A stretch of 20,019 bases of DNA from a virus. The stretch is from positions 1 through 20,019 of IMG/VR virus record IMGVR_UViG_3300042868_008383; one strand, given 5' to 3'. The notes under the pieces are model-generated. The model was not told the DNA's origin, did not search any database, and saw only the letters and a list, made by a program, of their open reading frames with translations. Shown in pieces: positions 13,206 through 19,671 of the stretch (its first letter is position 1; every line of letters begins with the position of its first letter). The position numbers and the translations under genes are program-made.

Positions 13206-13287
13206 GTTAACACTCTTAAACCCTTGATTTCATTAGGGGCGAAAATGCACTTTTTCGGGCTTTTTTGAGAGTGTTAACGGCCGTTAA
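13206..13287. repeat. GTTAACACTCT inverted repeat and adjoining TTAACGGCCGTTAA palindrome
   Basis: GTTAACACTCT (13206-13216) is matched by its exact reverse complement at 13268-13278, 51 bp apart. The right arm merges into a perfect 14-bp palindrome TTAACGGCCGTTAA (13274-13287). The enclosed DNA is A/T-richer than its surroundings and ends with a T-run (13261-13266) after CGAAAA...TTTTCG, which could weakly terminate rightward transcription. The placement 40 to 110 bp upstream of the promoter fits operators that loop DNA. Confidence 0.55.
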
Positions 13288-13318
13288 TACGCGCAACACG
13301 TTGATTTTAAATGCATCA

Positions 13319-13354
13319 AGTCAAGCTTGACTATGACTGCTTTTATCGTGTAAC
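13319..13354 (+). promoter_or_regulatory. Putative rightward promoter with palindromic operator
   Basis: TTGACT (13327-13332) and TGTAAC (13349-13354) are 16 bp apart. The -35 hexamer is the right half of a perfect 14-bp palindrome AGTCAAGCTTGACT (13319-13332), so a repressor bound there would block polymerase. The late promoter at 11738-11773 shows the same design. A first gene starts 51 bp after the -10. Confidence 0.55.
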
Positions 13355-13363
13355 TCTGGGACA

Positions 13364-13385
13364 CCGCCCGCAATCCCGTGGGCGG
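13364..13385 (+). other. Leader hairpin upstream of the AAA+ operon
   Basis: CCGCCC (13364-13369) and GGGCGG (13380-13385) form a 6-bp GC stem around a 10-nt loop, within the presumed leader and about 20 bp before the first ATG. It might shape translation of the small membrane peptide; no T-run follows. Confidence 0.35.
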
Positions 13386-13405
13386 CACTGCTAGGAACCT
13401 GACCA

Positions 13406-13498
13406 ATGAAACCGACACTGACTGACTTGATTGATGCGGCCTGCGGGTGCGCTGTTTTGTTTGGCCTTCTGGCCCTTGGCCTTTGGGTGACCCCATGA
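13406..13498 (+). CDS. 30-residue single-pass membrane peptide
   Basis: The ATG at 13406 (AGGA 9 bp upstream) gives 30 residues starting MKPTLTDLIDAACGCAVLFG, followed by LLALGLWVTP. Residues about 12-28 form one membrane segment. The TGA overlaps the AAA+ ATPase start as ATGA (13495-13498), so translation is probably coupled. It is the first gene after the rightward promoter. No family can be assigned at this length; it could anchor, regulate or signal for the downstream ATPase system, or be merely a translational leader. Confidence 0.5.
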   Translation: MKPTLTDLIDAACGCAVLFGLLALGLWVTP

Positions 13499-14682
13499 CC
13501 GCGATTTCAAACGCACAACGCGCTGCCCTGCGCCGCGCCATTGCCGCAAGCCCTGACTGGCCCGCCTATCGCCGGACGCATGGCGTTGACACTGCATCCC
13601 TTGGATCAGCCCGCGCTGTTGACGTTGCGCGACACCTTGGCCTTGACGTTGAAGCAATCATTGGGGGCGCGGCCCCCGCACATGAGGAAACCCCCGACAT
13701 GAACGCTATTCCTGCCCCCGCTGCGCCCGCTGGCCTGTTTGACAAGCGGACCCCTGTTGCCCCCGCCATTGCGGCCCCTGTTGTGCCTGCGGGCGACGTT
13801 GGCGCGGCTTTGGCCGTGCTGGCCGGGGCTTTTGGTGGTGGCAATGTGCAGCCTGCCCTTGACGCCTTGGGGGCGCGAATTGCTGCCCTTGAAAGCGCCG
13901 CGCCCCGCCTGCTTGTGATCGACACAGAGGGCCGCGCCCTTGGCGACGAATTGCCGGAAACCCGTCACCCCATGCTTGAAACCCTTGTTCGCCTTTTGGG
14001 GGCGCGGGATGCGGCTGGCCGCAGGCTGAACGTGTGGATTTCTGGCCCGACAGGATCAGGCAAAACGCACGGGGCCAAGCAGGCCGCTGCGGCCCTTGGT
14101 CTTGCTTGGGGTTTCCATGGGGCGATGTCCATGGCGCACGAATTGGTCGGATTTATCGACGCAGGCGGGAATTACCATGAAACGGTTTTCGTTGACCGTT
14201 TCCGCAATGGCGGGCTTTGCCTGCTTGACGAATTGGACAGTTGGTCCGCTGAAGCGACGCTTTGCCTAAACGCTGCGCTAGCCAATGGCGAGATTTCCTT
14301 GCCGACAGGCGAGATTGTTTCCCGCCATGCTGACTTTGCCTGCGTTGGCGCTGGCAACACATGGGGCGCGGGCGCAACAGCCGAATTCGTCGGGCGCAAT
14401 CGCCTTGACGCTGCGTTTCTGTCACGCTTTGCCGCAAAACTTGCTTGGGGATATGATGAAAAACTGGAAAGCGCCATTTGCGGCAATCCCGCTTGGGCCG
14501 CGCAAGTGCAGCGCGCCCGCAAAAAAGCCGCAACGCAGGGGCTGAAAATCATCATTGACCCCCGCGTCAGCATGGCAGGGGCCGCAATGATTGCTGCGGG
14601 TTTCACTGCGCAGGAAGCGGCCAGCATGACGTATCTTTCCGGTCTGACTGACGCGCAAGCGGCAATGTTGGCGGGGGTCTGA
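13495..14682 (+). CDS. MoxR/CobS-like AAA+ ATPase
   Basis: The 395-residue protein starts MTAISNAQRAALRRAIAASP; this start overlaps the upstream stop. The N-terminal 60 residues are helical and may bind DNA or protein. A Pro/Ala-rich linker (about 59-100) follows, then an AAA+ core: Walker A GPTGSGKT (184-191), Walker B LCLLDE (241-246), sensor-1 region GAGNT (285-289), and N-R-L-D-A-A-F-L-S-R-F (302-312) with arginine-finger-like residues. The core order resembles MoxR, CbbQ and CobS ATPases, which remodel partners carrying von Willebrand A domains. The next gene looks like such a partner. The gene is richer in G+C and in Leu CTT codons than its right-hand neighbours, suggesting separate acquisition. 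Confidence 0.85.
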   Translation: MTAISNAQRAALRRAIAASPDWPAYRRTHGVDTASLGSARAVDVARHLGLDVEAIIGGAAPAHEETPDMNAIPAPAAPAGLFDKRTPVAPAIAAPVVPAGDVGAALAVLAGAFGGGNVQPALDALGARIAALESAAPRLLVIDTEGRALGDELPETRHPMLETLVRLLGARDAAGRRLNVWISGPTGSGKTHGAKQAAAALGLAWGFHGAMSMAHELVGFIDAGGNYHETVFVDRFRNGGLCLLDELDSWSAEATLCLNAALANGEISLPTGEIVSRHADFACVGAGNTWGAGATAEFVGRNRLDAAFLSRFAAKLAWGYDEKLESAICGNPAWAAQVQRARKKAATQGLKIIIDPRVSMAGAAMIAAGFTAQEAASMTYLSGLTDAQAAMLAGV

Positions 14683-14685
14683 TCT

Positions 14686-15546
14686 ATGGAAACCCTGACC
14701 CTTCCCCACAATATCGCAGGGGCGCGCTTTTCAGACCCCGCTGACTTTGCGGCCTATTTGCGCGGCCCCTGCGCGGTCTCGCCCTATTTTAAGGGCGGGC
14801 GCGATGATTGGGCGGGCGCAAGCCCTGCGGAAACCCGTGACCGGGCAAGCGCAGGCAACGCCAAACTGACTGCGCCCTGCGACCGCCTGCTTGACCGCAT
14901 GGAAACCGTTGACTTTGCAACATCCCGCTTTGCCACGGTTTCAGCCGTGGCAGGGGGCGCGCCCTGCGTCCCTGCCTATCTGGCAGGGTCACCCCTTGCC
15001 ATGCGTCGGCGGGTTCGCATTGCTGACGATCTGGCCCCGCTGGCCGTTGCCGTTGACATTGGCGTGTCGTGCAGCGTCAAGCACGACACAATTCAACGCA
15101 GGGGGGCCGCAGCACTGGCCCTTGTGCGATTGCTGGCCGCAACCCGCCCCGTGTCGCTTTGGGTTGTCTGCGGTCAAGCAACGGACCTATACGGCACGCC
15201 CCGCGATGCGGCCTTCGCAATTCGCCTAGACACGGCCCCGCTTGACGTTGCGCGGGCCGCTTGGCTGTTGGCCGCGCCCGAGGCTTTCCGCATGGCAGGC
15301 TTTGCTGCCACACACGCTATTGCTGGCCATGCTGACAAGCGGGGGGTCAATTGGCTACAGGACGATCACAGGGAGCATCCGCAATTGCTGCGGGATTGCC
15401 TGCCCGCCCTGACCGCCTGCGATGATTTCCTGATTGTGCCTTCCCTTATCACTGCGGGCGAAACCCAATTTGCCAGCGACGAAAAAGCGGCGGCATGGGT
15501 TCAGGCACAATTGGACCAGCACGGGGGCGCGGCAATGGCGGCCTGA
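14686..15546 (+). CDS. vWA-like partner protein of the AAA+ ATPase (DUF7192-like)
   Basis: The 286-residue protein begins METLTLPHNIAGARFSDPAD. The middle reads S-P-L-A-M-R-R-R-V-R-I, then P-L-A-V-A-V-D-I-G-V-S (118-128), followed by R-R-G-A-A-A-L-A-L-V-R-L-L and V-S-L-W-V-V. This strand, D-x-G-x-S, helix, strand order resembles a degenerate von Willebrand A metal site, as seen in phage proteins of the DUF7192 type; I name that family from memory. It starts 3 bp after the ATPase stop. MoxR-type ATPases act with vWA proteins, so the pair probably forms one chaperone-like system. Target and role are unknown. Composition matches the ATPase gene. Confidence 0.6.
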   Translation: METLTLPHNIAGARFSDPADFAAYLRGPCAVSPYFKGGRDDWAGASPAETRDRASAGNAKLTAPCDRLLDRMETVDFATSRFATVSAVAGGAPCVPAYLAGSPLAMRRRVRIADDLAPLAVAVDIGVSCSVKHDTIQRRGAAALALVRLLAATRPVSLWVVCGQATDLYGTPRDAAFAIRLDTAPLDVARAAWLLAAPEAFRMAGFAATHAIAGHADKRGVNWLQDDHREHPQLLRDCLPALTACDDFLIVPSLITAGETQFASDEKAAAWVQAQLDQHGGAAMAA

Positions 15547-15610
15547 CTGGCCGCCCCCTGCCTGCCCTGCCTTGGCGGCCCTTGCGGGGGCCGTCGTGCT
15601 TTCCCGCCCC

Positions 15611-15780
15611 TGCCTGCGGCCCTCTGGCCCTGCCTGCGGCCCTCTGGCCCTGCCTGCGGCCCTCTGGCCCTGCCTGCGGCCCTCTGGCCCTGCCTGCGGC
15701 CCTCTGGCCCTGCCTGCGGCCCTCTGGCCCTGCCTGCGGCCCTCTGGCCCTGCCTGCGGCCCCTGCGCCCTGCCTGCGGC
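15611..15780 (+). repeat. 20-bp minisatellite, seven perfect copies plus degenerate ends
   Basis: The unit TGCCTGCGGCCCTCTGGCCC occurs seven times without a mismatch from 15611 to 15750, then a variant copy (15751-15770) and a half copy (15771-15780). Related half units precede it. Each unit holds two GGCC sites. Because 20 is not a multiple of three and the unit lacks stops, all frames stay open here, so long frames crossing it are artefacts. Perfect identity implies recent expansion. It lies just after the vWA-like gene and before a promoter. Confidence 0.95.
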
Positions 15781-15782
15781 CC

Positions 15783-15815
15783 GACCGCCCCCGGACCGCC
15801 CCCGGACCGCCCCCG
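15783..15815 (+). repeat. Three copies of GACCGCCCCCG
   Basis: GACCGCCCCCG is repeated perfectly at 15783-15793, 15794-15804 and 15805-15815. It directly follows the 20-bp array and forms a C-rich, purine-poor strand, which could adopt unusual structure. Confidence 0.85.
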
Positions 15816-15837
15816 GCCTAACTGCCAGATCGGACCC

Positions 15838-15880
15838 AAGGCAAGAGCAAGACAAGAGCAAGGCAAGACCAAAGCAAGAA
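15838..15880 (+). repeat. Purine-rich CAAG(A/G) short repeats
   Basis: About seven irregular units of (G)CAAGA/G follow each other (GGCAAGAGCAAGACAAGAGC and onward). They lie just upstream of the -35 of the next promoter. Two more GCAAGA/CAAGA copies lie around the promoter and leader. CAAGA is also frequent in the genes downstream. Confidence 0.6.
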
Positions 15881-15886
15881 TATAGC

Positions 15887-15914
15887 TTGACACTAAAGCA
15901 AGAGCCGCTAAACT
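15887..15914 (+). promoter_or_regulatory. Strong sigma-70-like promoter
   Basis: A consensus -35 TTGACA (15887-15892) is followed after 16 bp by TAAACT (15909-15914, four of six matches to the -10). The gene start lies 34 bp later with AAGGAG 8 bp before the ATG. This is the best promoter match I saw in the window and likely drives the operon that begins with the DUF2958 gene. Confidence 0.7.
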
Positions 15915-15948
15915 AAAGACACCTGCTAGACCAAAAGGAGCAAGACCG

Positions 15949-16293
15949 ATGAAATTCCTGACCAAAGACAACCTGACCCGTCTTCACAAGAACGCGGCGG
16001 AAACAGAAGCGGCGCAAGGCGCTGATCTGGGCCATTGGCCCGTCGTCAAACTGTTTTCCCCGTGGGGTTCCGCAACGTGGCTGCTGACTGAACTAGACGC
16101 GGACGGCGTGGCTTTCGGCCTGTGCGATTTGGGCATGGGAGAGCCGGAACTGGGCTACGTTGACTTGCAAGAACTGACCGAGGTTCGCGGCCCCTTCGGG
16201 CTGCGGATTGAGCGCGACTTGCACTTCAAGGCGACCAAGAGCCTGACTGACTACGCGGACGAAGCGCGGCTGATGGGAAGCATAGCCGCATGA
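15949..16293 (+). CDS. DUF2958 family protein
   Basis: The 114-residue protein starts MKFLTKDNLTRLHKNAAETE. The family signature is clear: V-V-K-L-F-S-P-W-G-S-A-T-W-L-L-T-E-L-D-x-D-G-V-A-F-G-L-C-D-L, then E-L-G-Y-V-D-L-Q-E-L and G-L-R-I-E-R-D-L-H-F. DUF2958 proteins are small cytoplasmic proteins common on plasmids, conjugative elements and phages; their biochemical role is unknown. It is the first gene behind a strong promoter. The TGA overlaps the ATG of a small HTH gene (ATGA at 16290-16293), so both are likely made together. Confidence 0.85.
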   Translation: MKFLTKDNLTRLHKNAAETEAAQGADLGHWPVVKLFSPWGSATWLLTELDADGVAFGLCDLGMGEPELGYVDLQELTEVRGPFGLRIERDLHFKATKSLTDYADEARLMGSIAA

Positions 16294-16463
16294 CTGACTC
16301 GCCTTACCACCCCGCCTATGGCCTGCCGGATGACTTCCGGCAGGCTGTGATCCGCATGGCAAAGCAAGACGGCGCAAAAGCCGCCGCTGCCGCCTTCAAC
16401 GTCGCCGCATCCACTGTCTACAAGTGGGCCAGAGATTTTGAGGCCAAGACATGCGCAAGATAA
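16290..16463 (+). CDS. 57-residue helix-turn-helix protein
   Basis: The ATG at 16290 overlaps the DUF2958 stop. The product, MTDSPYHPAYGLPDDFRQAV and onward, has a helix (FRQAVIRMAKQDG) followed by A-K-A-A-A-A-A-F-N-V-A-A-S-T-V-Y-K-W-A-R-D-F. That is a helix-turn-helix of the transposase/Psq type, with the turn at NVAAST and the recognition helix at TVYKWAR. It is probably a small DNA-binding regulator, perhaps for the nearby promoters. Its end overlaps the next gene by 13 bp in another frame. The overlap and the HTH pattern make it convincing despite the small size. Confidence 0.7.
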   Translation: MTDSPYHPAYGLPDDFRQAVIRMAKQDGAKAAAAAFNVAASTVYKWARDFEAKTCAR

Positions 16464-16681
16464 CCATACCAGCACCAGAGGAAGCCCGCGCAAGCCGCGA
16501 TATTTGGCTGACTTTGCCAGAGCAAAGGCGCGTCATTGGCTTTGTGTGCAAGACCGATCTACCGCTGCGCTGGAAGGCCGCATTTTATGGCCCCTGCGGC
16601 ACTGCAAGAGAACTGCGCGCCCGCACCCTAACCGCGCTGCGGGCCGCTATCGTCACCATCTGGAACGAGGAAAGAGCATGA
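16451..16681 (+). CDS. Hypothetical protein, 76 aa
   Basis: The 76-residue basic protein starts MRKITIPAPEEARASRDIWL. It contains a Trp-rich middle (LPLRWKAAFYGPCGTAREL) and a C-terminal helix (ALRAAIVTIWNEERA). No family is recognised. It overlaps the HTH gene at its start and the next gene as ATGA at its end (16678-16681). It is part of the run of small early-type genes, where proteins that act on the host are common, but no function can be claimed. Several Arg residues use AGA, unusual against the GC-rich background. Confidence 0.6.
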   Translation: MRKITIPAPEEARASRDIWLTLPEQRRVIGFVCKTDLPLRWKAAFYGPCGTARELRARTLTALRAAIVTIWNEERA

Positions 16682-16944
16682 ACACCCTGCCCTATCGCTT
16701 GAGCGAAATTTACGACAACAAGACAAGAGAGGCGCTGTTTCAGGACGTAATCGCCCATTACAACGACCCTGACCTGACTGCGCTTCTGTGGGCCATCGAC
16801 GGCGCTATGACCGCCGATCCCGAAACCATCGCTGACTTGAAAAGCGAGATTGAGTGCCTGACAGGCGAAATCCGCGACATGGAAGATGCCTTGCAAGAGC
16901 AGCGCGAAGATGCTGCCTACTGGCGGGGGATTGCGGAGCAATGA
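16678..16944 (+). CDS. Hypothetical acidic coiled-coil protein, 88 aa
   Basis: The 88-residue protein starts MNTLPYRLSEIYDNKTREAL. The front half is helical (LFQDVIAHYNDPDLTALLWA). The rear (about 45-88) is an acidic coiled coil (ADLKSEIECLTGEIRDMEDA, LQEQREDAAYWRGIAEQ). I chose this start because it overlaps the previous stop (ATGA) and has a GAGG site; longer in-frame starts upstream run through the previous gene. It likely forms oligomers. No family recognised. Confidence 0.65.
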   Translation: MNTLPYRLSEIYDNKTREALFQDVIAHYNDPDLTALLWAIDGAMTADPETIADLKSEIECLTGEIRDMEDALQEQREDAAYWRGIAEQ

Positions 16945-17498
16945 GCCTGCCCCCTGACATTGCAGACAAGCTGCGGGCCATCCTGACGCTAGACGGCGAA
17001 AAGATCGTGTGGTTGCCAAGAACGGCTGACTTCTACGCCAATAGCTTCAGCCGCGCCTACGATCCACAAGGCGCTGCCGACAACTGGAACAGCACAAGAG
17101 CAGGCAAAGCCCCGGCTTGGCGCTACGACAGCGCAAGAGGCGACTTCATGGCCCAAGCGCACTTGCGCAAGGTCGCCCTGAAAGACCTGTGCGAGCTGCT
17201 GGGCGCTGACTACCCTGCGCAGCGCGTGGCCGTTGACTTGGCTATCAAGGCCGACAGCCGAGAGCGTGGCAAGAGAACCATCGTGCAGAGCGTCGAAGTC
17301 AAGGGCGGCAAGGTCTACTGGACCCGCCGAACCCGCAAGACGCACCCAAGAACAGACCAATTACTGCTGGACGAGTTTAACCGCAAATATGCAGGGAAAG
17401 AGGTTCTCCCGCGTAAGGACGGGATGTATCGAATCGCGTTTCACTATGTCACGCTGCCTGACTTGAAGGCGTGGCTGAAAGAGAAGGAAGCCAAATGA
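16941..17498 (+). CDS. Protein with two HNH-associated N-terminal domains but no HNH
   Basis: The 185-residue protein starts MSLPPDIADKLRAILTLDGE at an ATG overlapping the previous stop. Residues 18-60 (G-E-K-I-V-W-L-P-R-T-A-D ... N-W-N-S-T-R-A-G-K-A-P-A) resemble the N-terminal domain of the HNH-AP2 endonuclease in this window (G-S-L-T-W-R-I-R-T-A-D ... A-W-N-A-K-Y-A-G-K-P-A). Residues 119-156 repeat it (G-G-K-V-Y-W-T-R-R-T ... E-F-N-R-K-Y-A-G-K-E-V). No HNH residues are present. It may be a DNA-binding protein derived from homing endonucleases; a link between the two copies (about 70-105) is helical. Function is not known. AGA is used repeatedly for Arg. Confidence 0.65.
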   Translation: MSLPPDIADKLRAILTLDGEKIVWLPRTADFYANSFSRAYDPQGAADNWNSTRAGKAPAWRYDSARGDFMAQAHLRKVALKDLCELLGADYPAQRVAVDLAIKADSRERGKRTIVQSVEVKGGKVYWTRRTRKTHPRTDQLLLDEFNRKYAGKEVLPRKDGMYRIAFHYVTLPDLKAWLKEKEAK

Positions 17499-17965
17499 CT
17501 AAGACGCCTGAAAAAATGCTGAAGTATCTGAAGAAGATCGACAACCTAGGGCTAAAGCAAGTCCGAGTCATCGTGCCTGCGGACGACGAACACAAGGTCG
17601 CCGCCTACGCTGACACGCTGCGCCATGACTACCTGAACAAGATTGCCACCACGGCAGACGCAGACGATCCGCGCTTGCAAGAACTGGCGACAGGGCGGCT
17701 GGCTTCCGCAATCAAGCCTGCGCAGATCGCAGCTTGGAGGCAAGACCTGAGTCAGAGTCAGCATATACTGTTCGACAGAAAAGTATTGACCATGCAACAA
17801 GAATGGTCGAAGATGGTCCTAGCTGTTCAGACCAAACACGCGGCCATTATGCGCGGTGAGACTGATACGGAACGTCATAGCGCCTTGGCTGCGGTTGCCG
17901 CCATGTCCTACCGATCCGCCAAAGACGACTTGATCCAATACGTCGCCGCCAGCATCGCGGCATAA
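17495..17965 (+). CDS. Hypothetical protein, 156 aa
   Basis: The 156-residue protein starts MTKTPEKMLKYLKKIDNLGL. The first 45 residues have a basic helix followed by a strand (VRVIVPADDEHKVAAYADTL). The rest is mainly helical (LSQSQHILFDRKVLTMQQEW, then KMVLAVQTKHAAIMR). The start overlaps the previous stop (ATGA at 17495-17498), so it is translationally coupled. No known family or catalytic motif is apparent. It belongs to the operon leading into the helicase gene. Confidence 0.65.
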   Translation: MTKTPEKMLKYLKKIDNLGLKQVRVIVPADDEHKVAAYADTLRHDYLNKIATTADADDPRLQELATGRLASAIKPAQIAAWRQDLSQSQHILFDRKVLTMQQEWSKMVLAVQTKHAAIMRGETDTERHSALAAVAAMSYRSAKDDLIQYVAASIAA

Positions 17966-17982
17966 CCAAGAAAGGCTCTGCT

Positions 17983-18381
17983 ATGACCATGAAAATCGTG
18001 CGCTCGAAGGAAGAATTTATCGACGTGGCGTCGAAAGAACTCTTTGACGATATGCGCCAGAATATGCACGACCTAGACGAACAAGCGACTGCGGCGGGCT
18101 TGGACGATGCCGAAATCCTTTTGCAGATGTCTGCCAACATCGCCATGTTTGCGGCGTCCTACGCTGCCTATTTGCTGGCTGGCCTCTATATGTCCGCTGA
18201 CAAAAGCGATCTGGTTGTGGCCGAAGGCGTCGCGGCGCTGGAAGGAGATATTCGGGACGCCATGAGCGGCGGCGTCAAGTTGGCGATCCGCAACATCATC
18301 GCTGCGAAGAAGATGACAGCGCAGGCTGAAGCTGACACGGACGCGCTGCTGAAGAAGGTGGTCAAGACGTGGAAACACTGA
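17983..18381 (+). CDS. Hypothetical helical protein with hydrophobic segment, 132 aa
   Basis: The 132-residue protein starts MTMKIVRSKEEFIDVASKEL with AAAGG 7 bp upstream. It is helical throughout. Residues about 50-69 (ANIAMFAASYAAYLLAGLYM) are hydrophobic enough for a membrane segment or a buried helix. The C-terminal part has charged helices (LLKKVVKTWKH). It is separated by 17 bp from the previous gene and overlaps the helicase start by 13 bp. No family is recognised. A helicase or replication accessory role is only positional. Confidence 0.65.
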   Translation: MTMKIVRSKEEFIDVASKELFDDMRQNMHDLDEQATAAGLDDAEILLQMSANIAMFAASYAAYLLAGLYMSADKSDLVVAEGVAALEGDIRDAMSGGVKLAIRNIIAAKKMTAQAEADTDALLKKVVKTWKH

Positions 18382-19661
18382 CTCCACTGCCCACCCAAAT
18401 CGCTGACGCTGCCTATCTGGCTCGCAAGAAGCGCGCTTGTCTGTTCTCGGAACCGGGGACAGGCAAGACGCTGACTGCGCTAGAGGCGTGGAAGTTGGTC
18501 GGCGGCAAGATGGTTGTCGTCGCCCCGCCAATCGCACTGCGCATGTGGGAGAAAAACATCATTGCCCACTGTGGGGCGACTGTGCAGCGCATCAAGACAG
18601 GCAAGGACAAGATTGATCCGACTGTCGATGCCTATGTGCTGTCCTACAGTCTGGCGGGCAAATTTGACTTCGCTCCTGAAGTGCTGGTGCTGGACGAGGC
18701 TGACGCGCTGAAAACGCTGAACAGTGAGCGGACCAAATCGATCTTTGGCAAGAACTGCGGGATGAAAGACTGCTTGGCTGCCGGGGTGGAAAACATCTGG
18801 TTCCTGACTGGAACGCCGATCCGCCGCTATGCCGACGATCTGTATCCGATGCTCAAGGCGCTGTTCCGCGATGACCTTGCGCAAGAGCTGTCGGTGACTT
18901 CAATTGATGACTTCCGGCAACGCTTCTGCGTGGCGCAGCTACGGCGCTTCCATCCGCGCCAACCTGCGACGTGGACAGTCATGGGCAATAAGAACGAGGA
19001 CAAGCTGCGGGAGTTTATCTACGGCAACGAGATTGCTGTGCGCAGGACGATCCATGACGTTGCTGCCCACATGCCGCCGCTGACTGTGCGGACAGTGACT
19101 GTGGACTTTGAGAACAGCGACGAGCTGCGGGAAGCAACTGGCGAGGCTGTCTACGCTGACGAGGCTGATCCGATCATGGCGAAGGCGCGCAGGCTGCTGG
19201 GGACGGCTAAGAGCAAGGCTGTGGCGGAATACGTCTACGAGACGTGGGAGCAACTAACCTGCCCTGTGCTGGTTCTCTACTGGCACAAGGACGTAGGGAC
19301 GGCGCTGGCGGGCTACTTTGCGCAGCGTGACTTGGTGGTGCATAAGATCGACGGCTCTACGAGCGCGGCTGACAAGCAGAAATACGAGGACGCCTTCAAC
19401 GCGCAGGAGTCAGACATTCTGCTGGGCCAGATCGCCTCTATGGGGGTCGCTATCAATCTCCAGAAAGGCAGTCACTACGCTGTCTTTGCGGAGCGCGATT
19501 GGTCGCCTGCGGCCCAAGAGCAAGCCCTGCGCCGCCTGTGGCGGCTTGGACAAGAGACGCATGTGCATATCGACATCTGCGAGGCAGAGCATCCGATTGA
19601 CGAGGCAGTCGGCATGGTCGTGAAGCGCAAAGACAAGTCAGCAAACAAGATCGTAAACTGA
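18369..19661 (+). CDS. SNF2-type superfamily 2 helicase/ATPase
   Basis: The 430-residue protein has the SF2 motifs in order: Q-like start (TQIADAAYLA), Walker A EPGTGKT (28-34), motif Ia V-V-A-P-P (50-54), DEAD (109-112), motif III LTGTP (146-150), a helicase C domain with V-L-V-L-Y-W-H-K and G-S-T-S-A-A-D-K-Q, and motif VI Q-E-Q-A-L-R-R-L-W-R-L-G-Q (383-395). The order and the R-x-x-R-L-G-Q type motif VI point to the compact phage SNF2-like ATPases that translocate on double-stranded DNA and act in replication, recombination or remodelling. All ATPase residues are present. It starts at GTG inside the end of the previous gene. Confidence 0.92.
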   Translation: METLTPLPTQIADAAYLARKKRACLFSEPGTGKTLTALEAWKLVGGKMVVVAPPIALRMWEKNIIAHCGATVQRIKTGKDKIDPTVDAYVLSYSLAGKFDFAPEVLVLDEADALKTLNSERTKSIFGKNCGMKDCLAAGVENIWFLTGTPIRRYADDLYPMLKALFRDDLAQELSVTSIDDFRQRFCVAQLRRFHPRQPATWTVMGNKNEDKLREFIYGNEIAVRRTIHDVAAHMPPLTVRTVTVDFENSDELREATGEAVYADEADPIMAKARRLLGTAKSKAVAEYVYETWEQLTCPVLVLYWHKDVGTALAGYFAQRDLVVHKIDGSTSAADKQKYEDAFNAQESDILLGQIASMGVAINLQKGSHYAVFAERDWSPAAQEQALRRLWRLGQETHVHIDICEAEHPIDEAVGMVVKRKDKSANKIVN

Positions 19662-19671
19662 GGAGAGAGAA

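Larger units (their letters stand above)
12342..13405. other. 1.06-kb gene-free control region, candidate replication origin
   Basis: No frame here has a ribosome site, family resemblance or neighbour overlap. The region separates leftward and rightward genes and holds, in order: a 26-bp near-palindrome, a G/C-rich tract (12470-12500), clustered TGACT motifs, paired ATTGGT iterons, GCACAATCA repeats, two copies of TTTCTGCGCGCTG (12862-12874 and 13022-13034), a stem-loop repeat, GTTAAC-containing inverted repeats, and a promoter. Iterons, palindromes and A/T-rich patches between divergent operons are typical of phage origins and switch regions. The assignment as origin is inference. Confidence 0.45.

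Noticed and set aside
13240-13270. Intrinsic terminator CGAAAA...TTTTCG with T-run
   Set aside because: The stem is only about six pairs and A/T-rich, and no upstream rightward gene needs it; kept only as a remark in the inverted-repeat entry.
15611-15780. CRISPR array
   Set aside because: The 20-bp units are directly joined with no spacers.
15355-15971. Several long Pro/Ala/Gly-rich frames on both strands through the minisatellite
   Set aside because: The 20-bp repeat contains no stop in any frame and 20 is not divisible by three, so these frames are repeat artefacts without ribosome sites.
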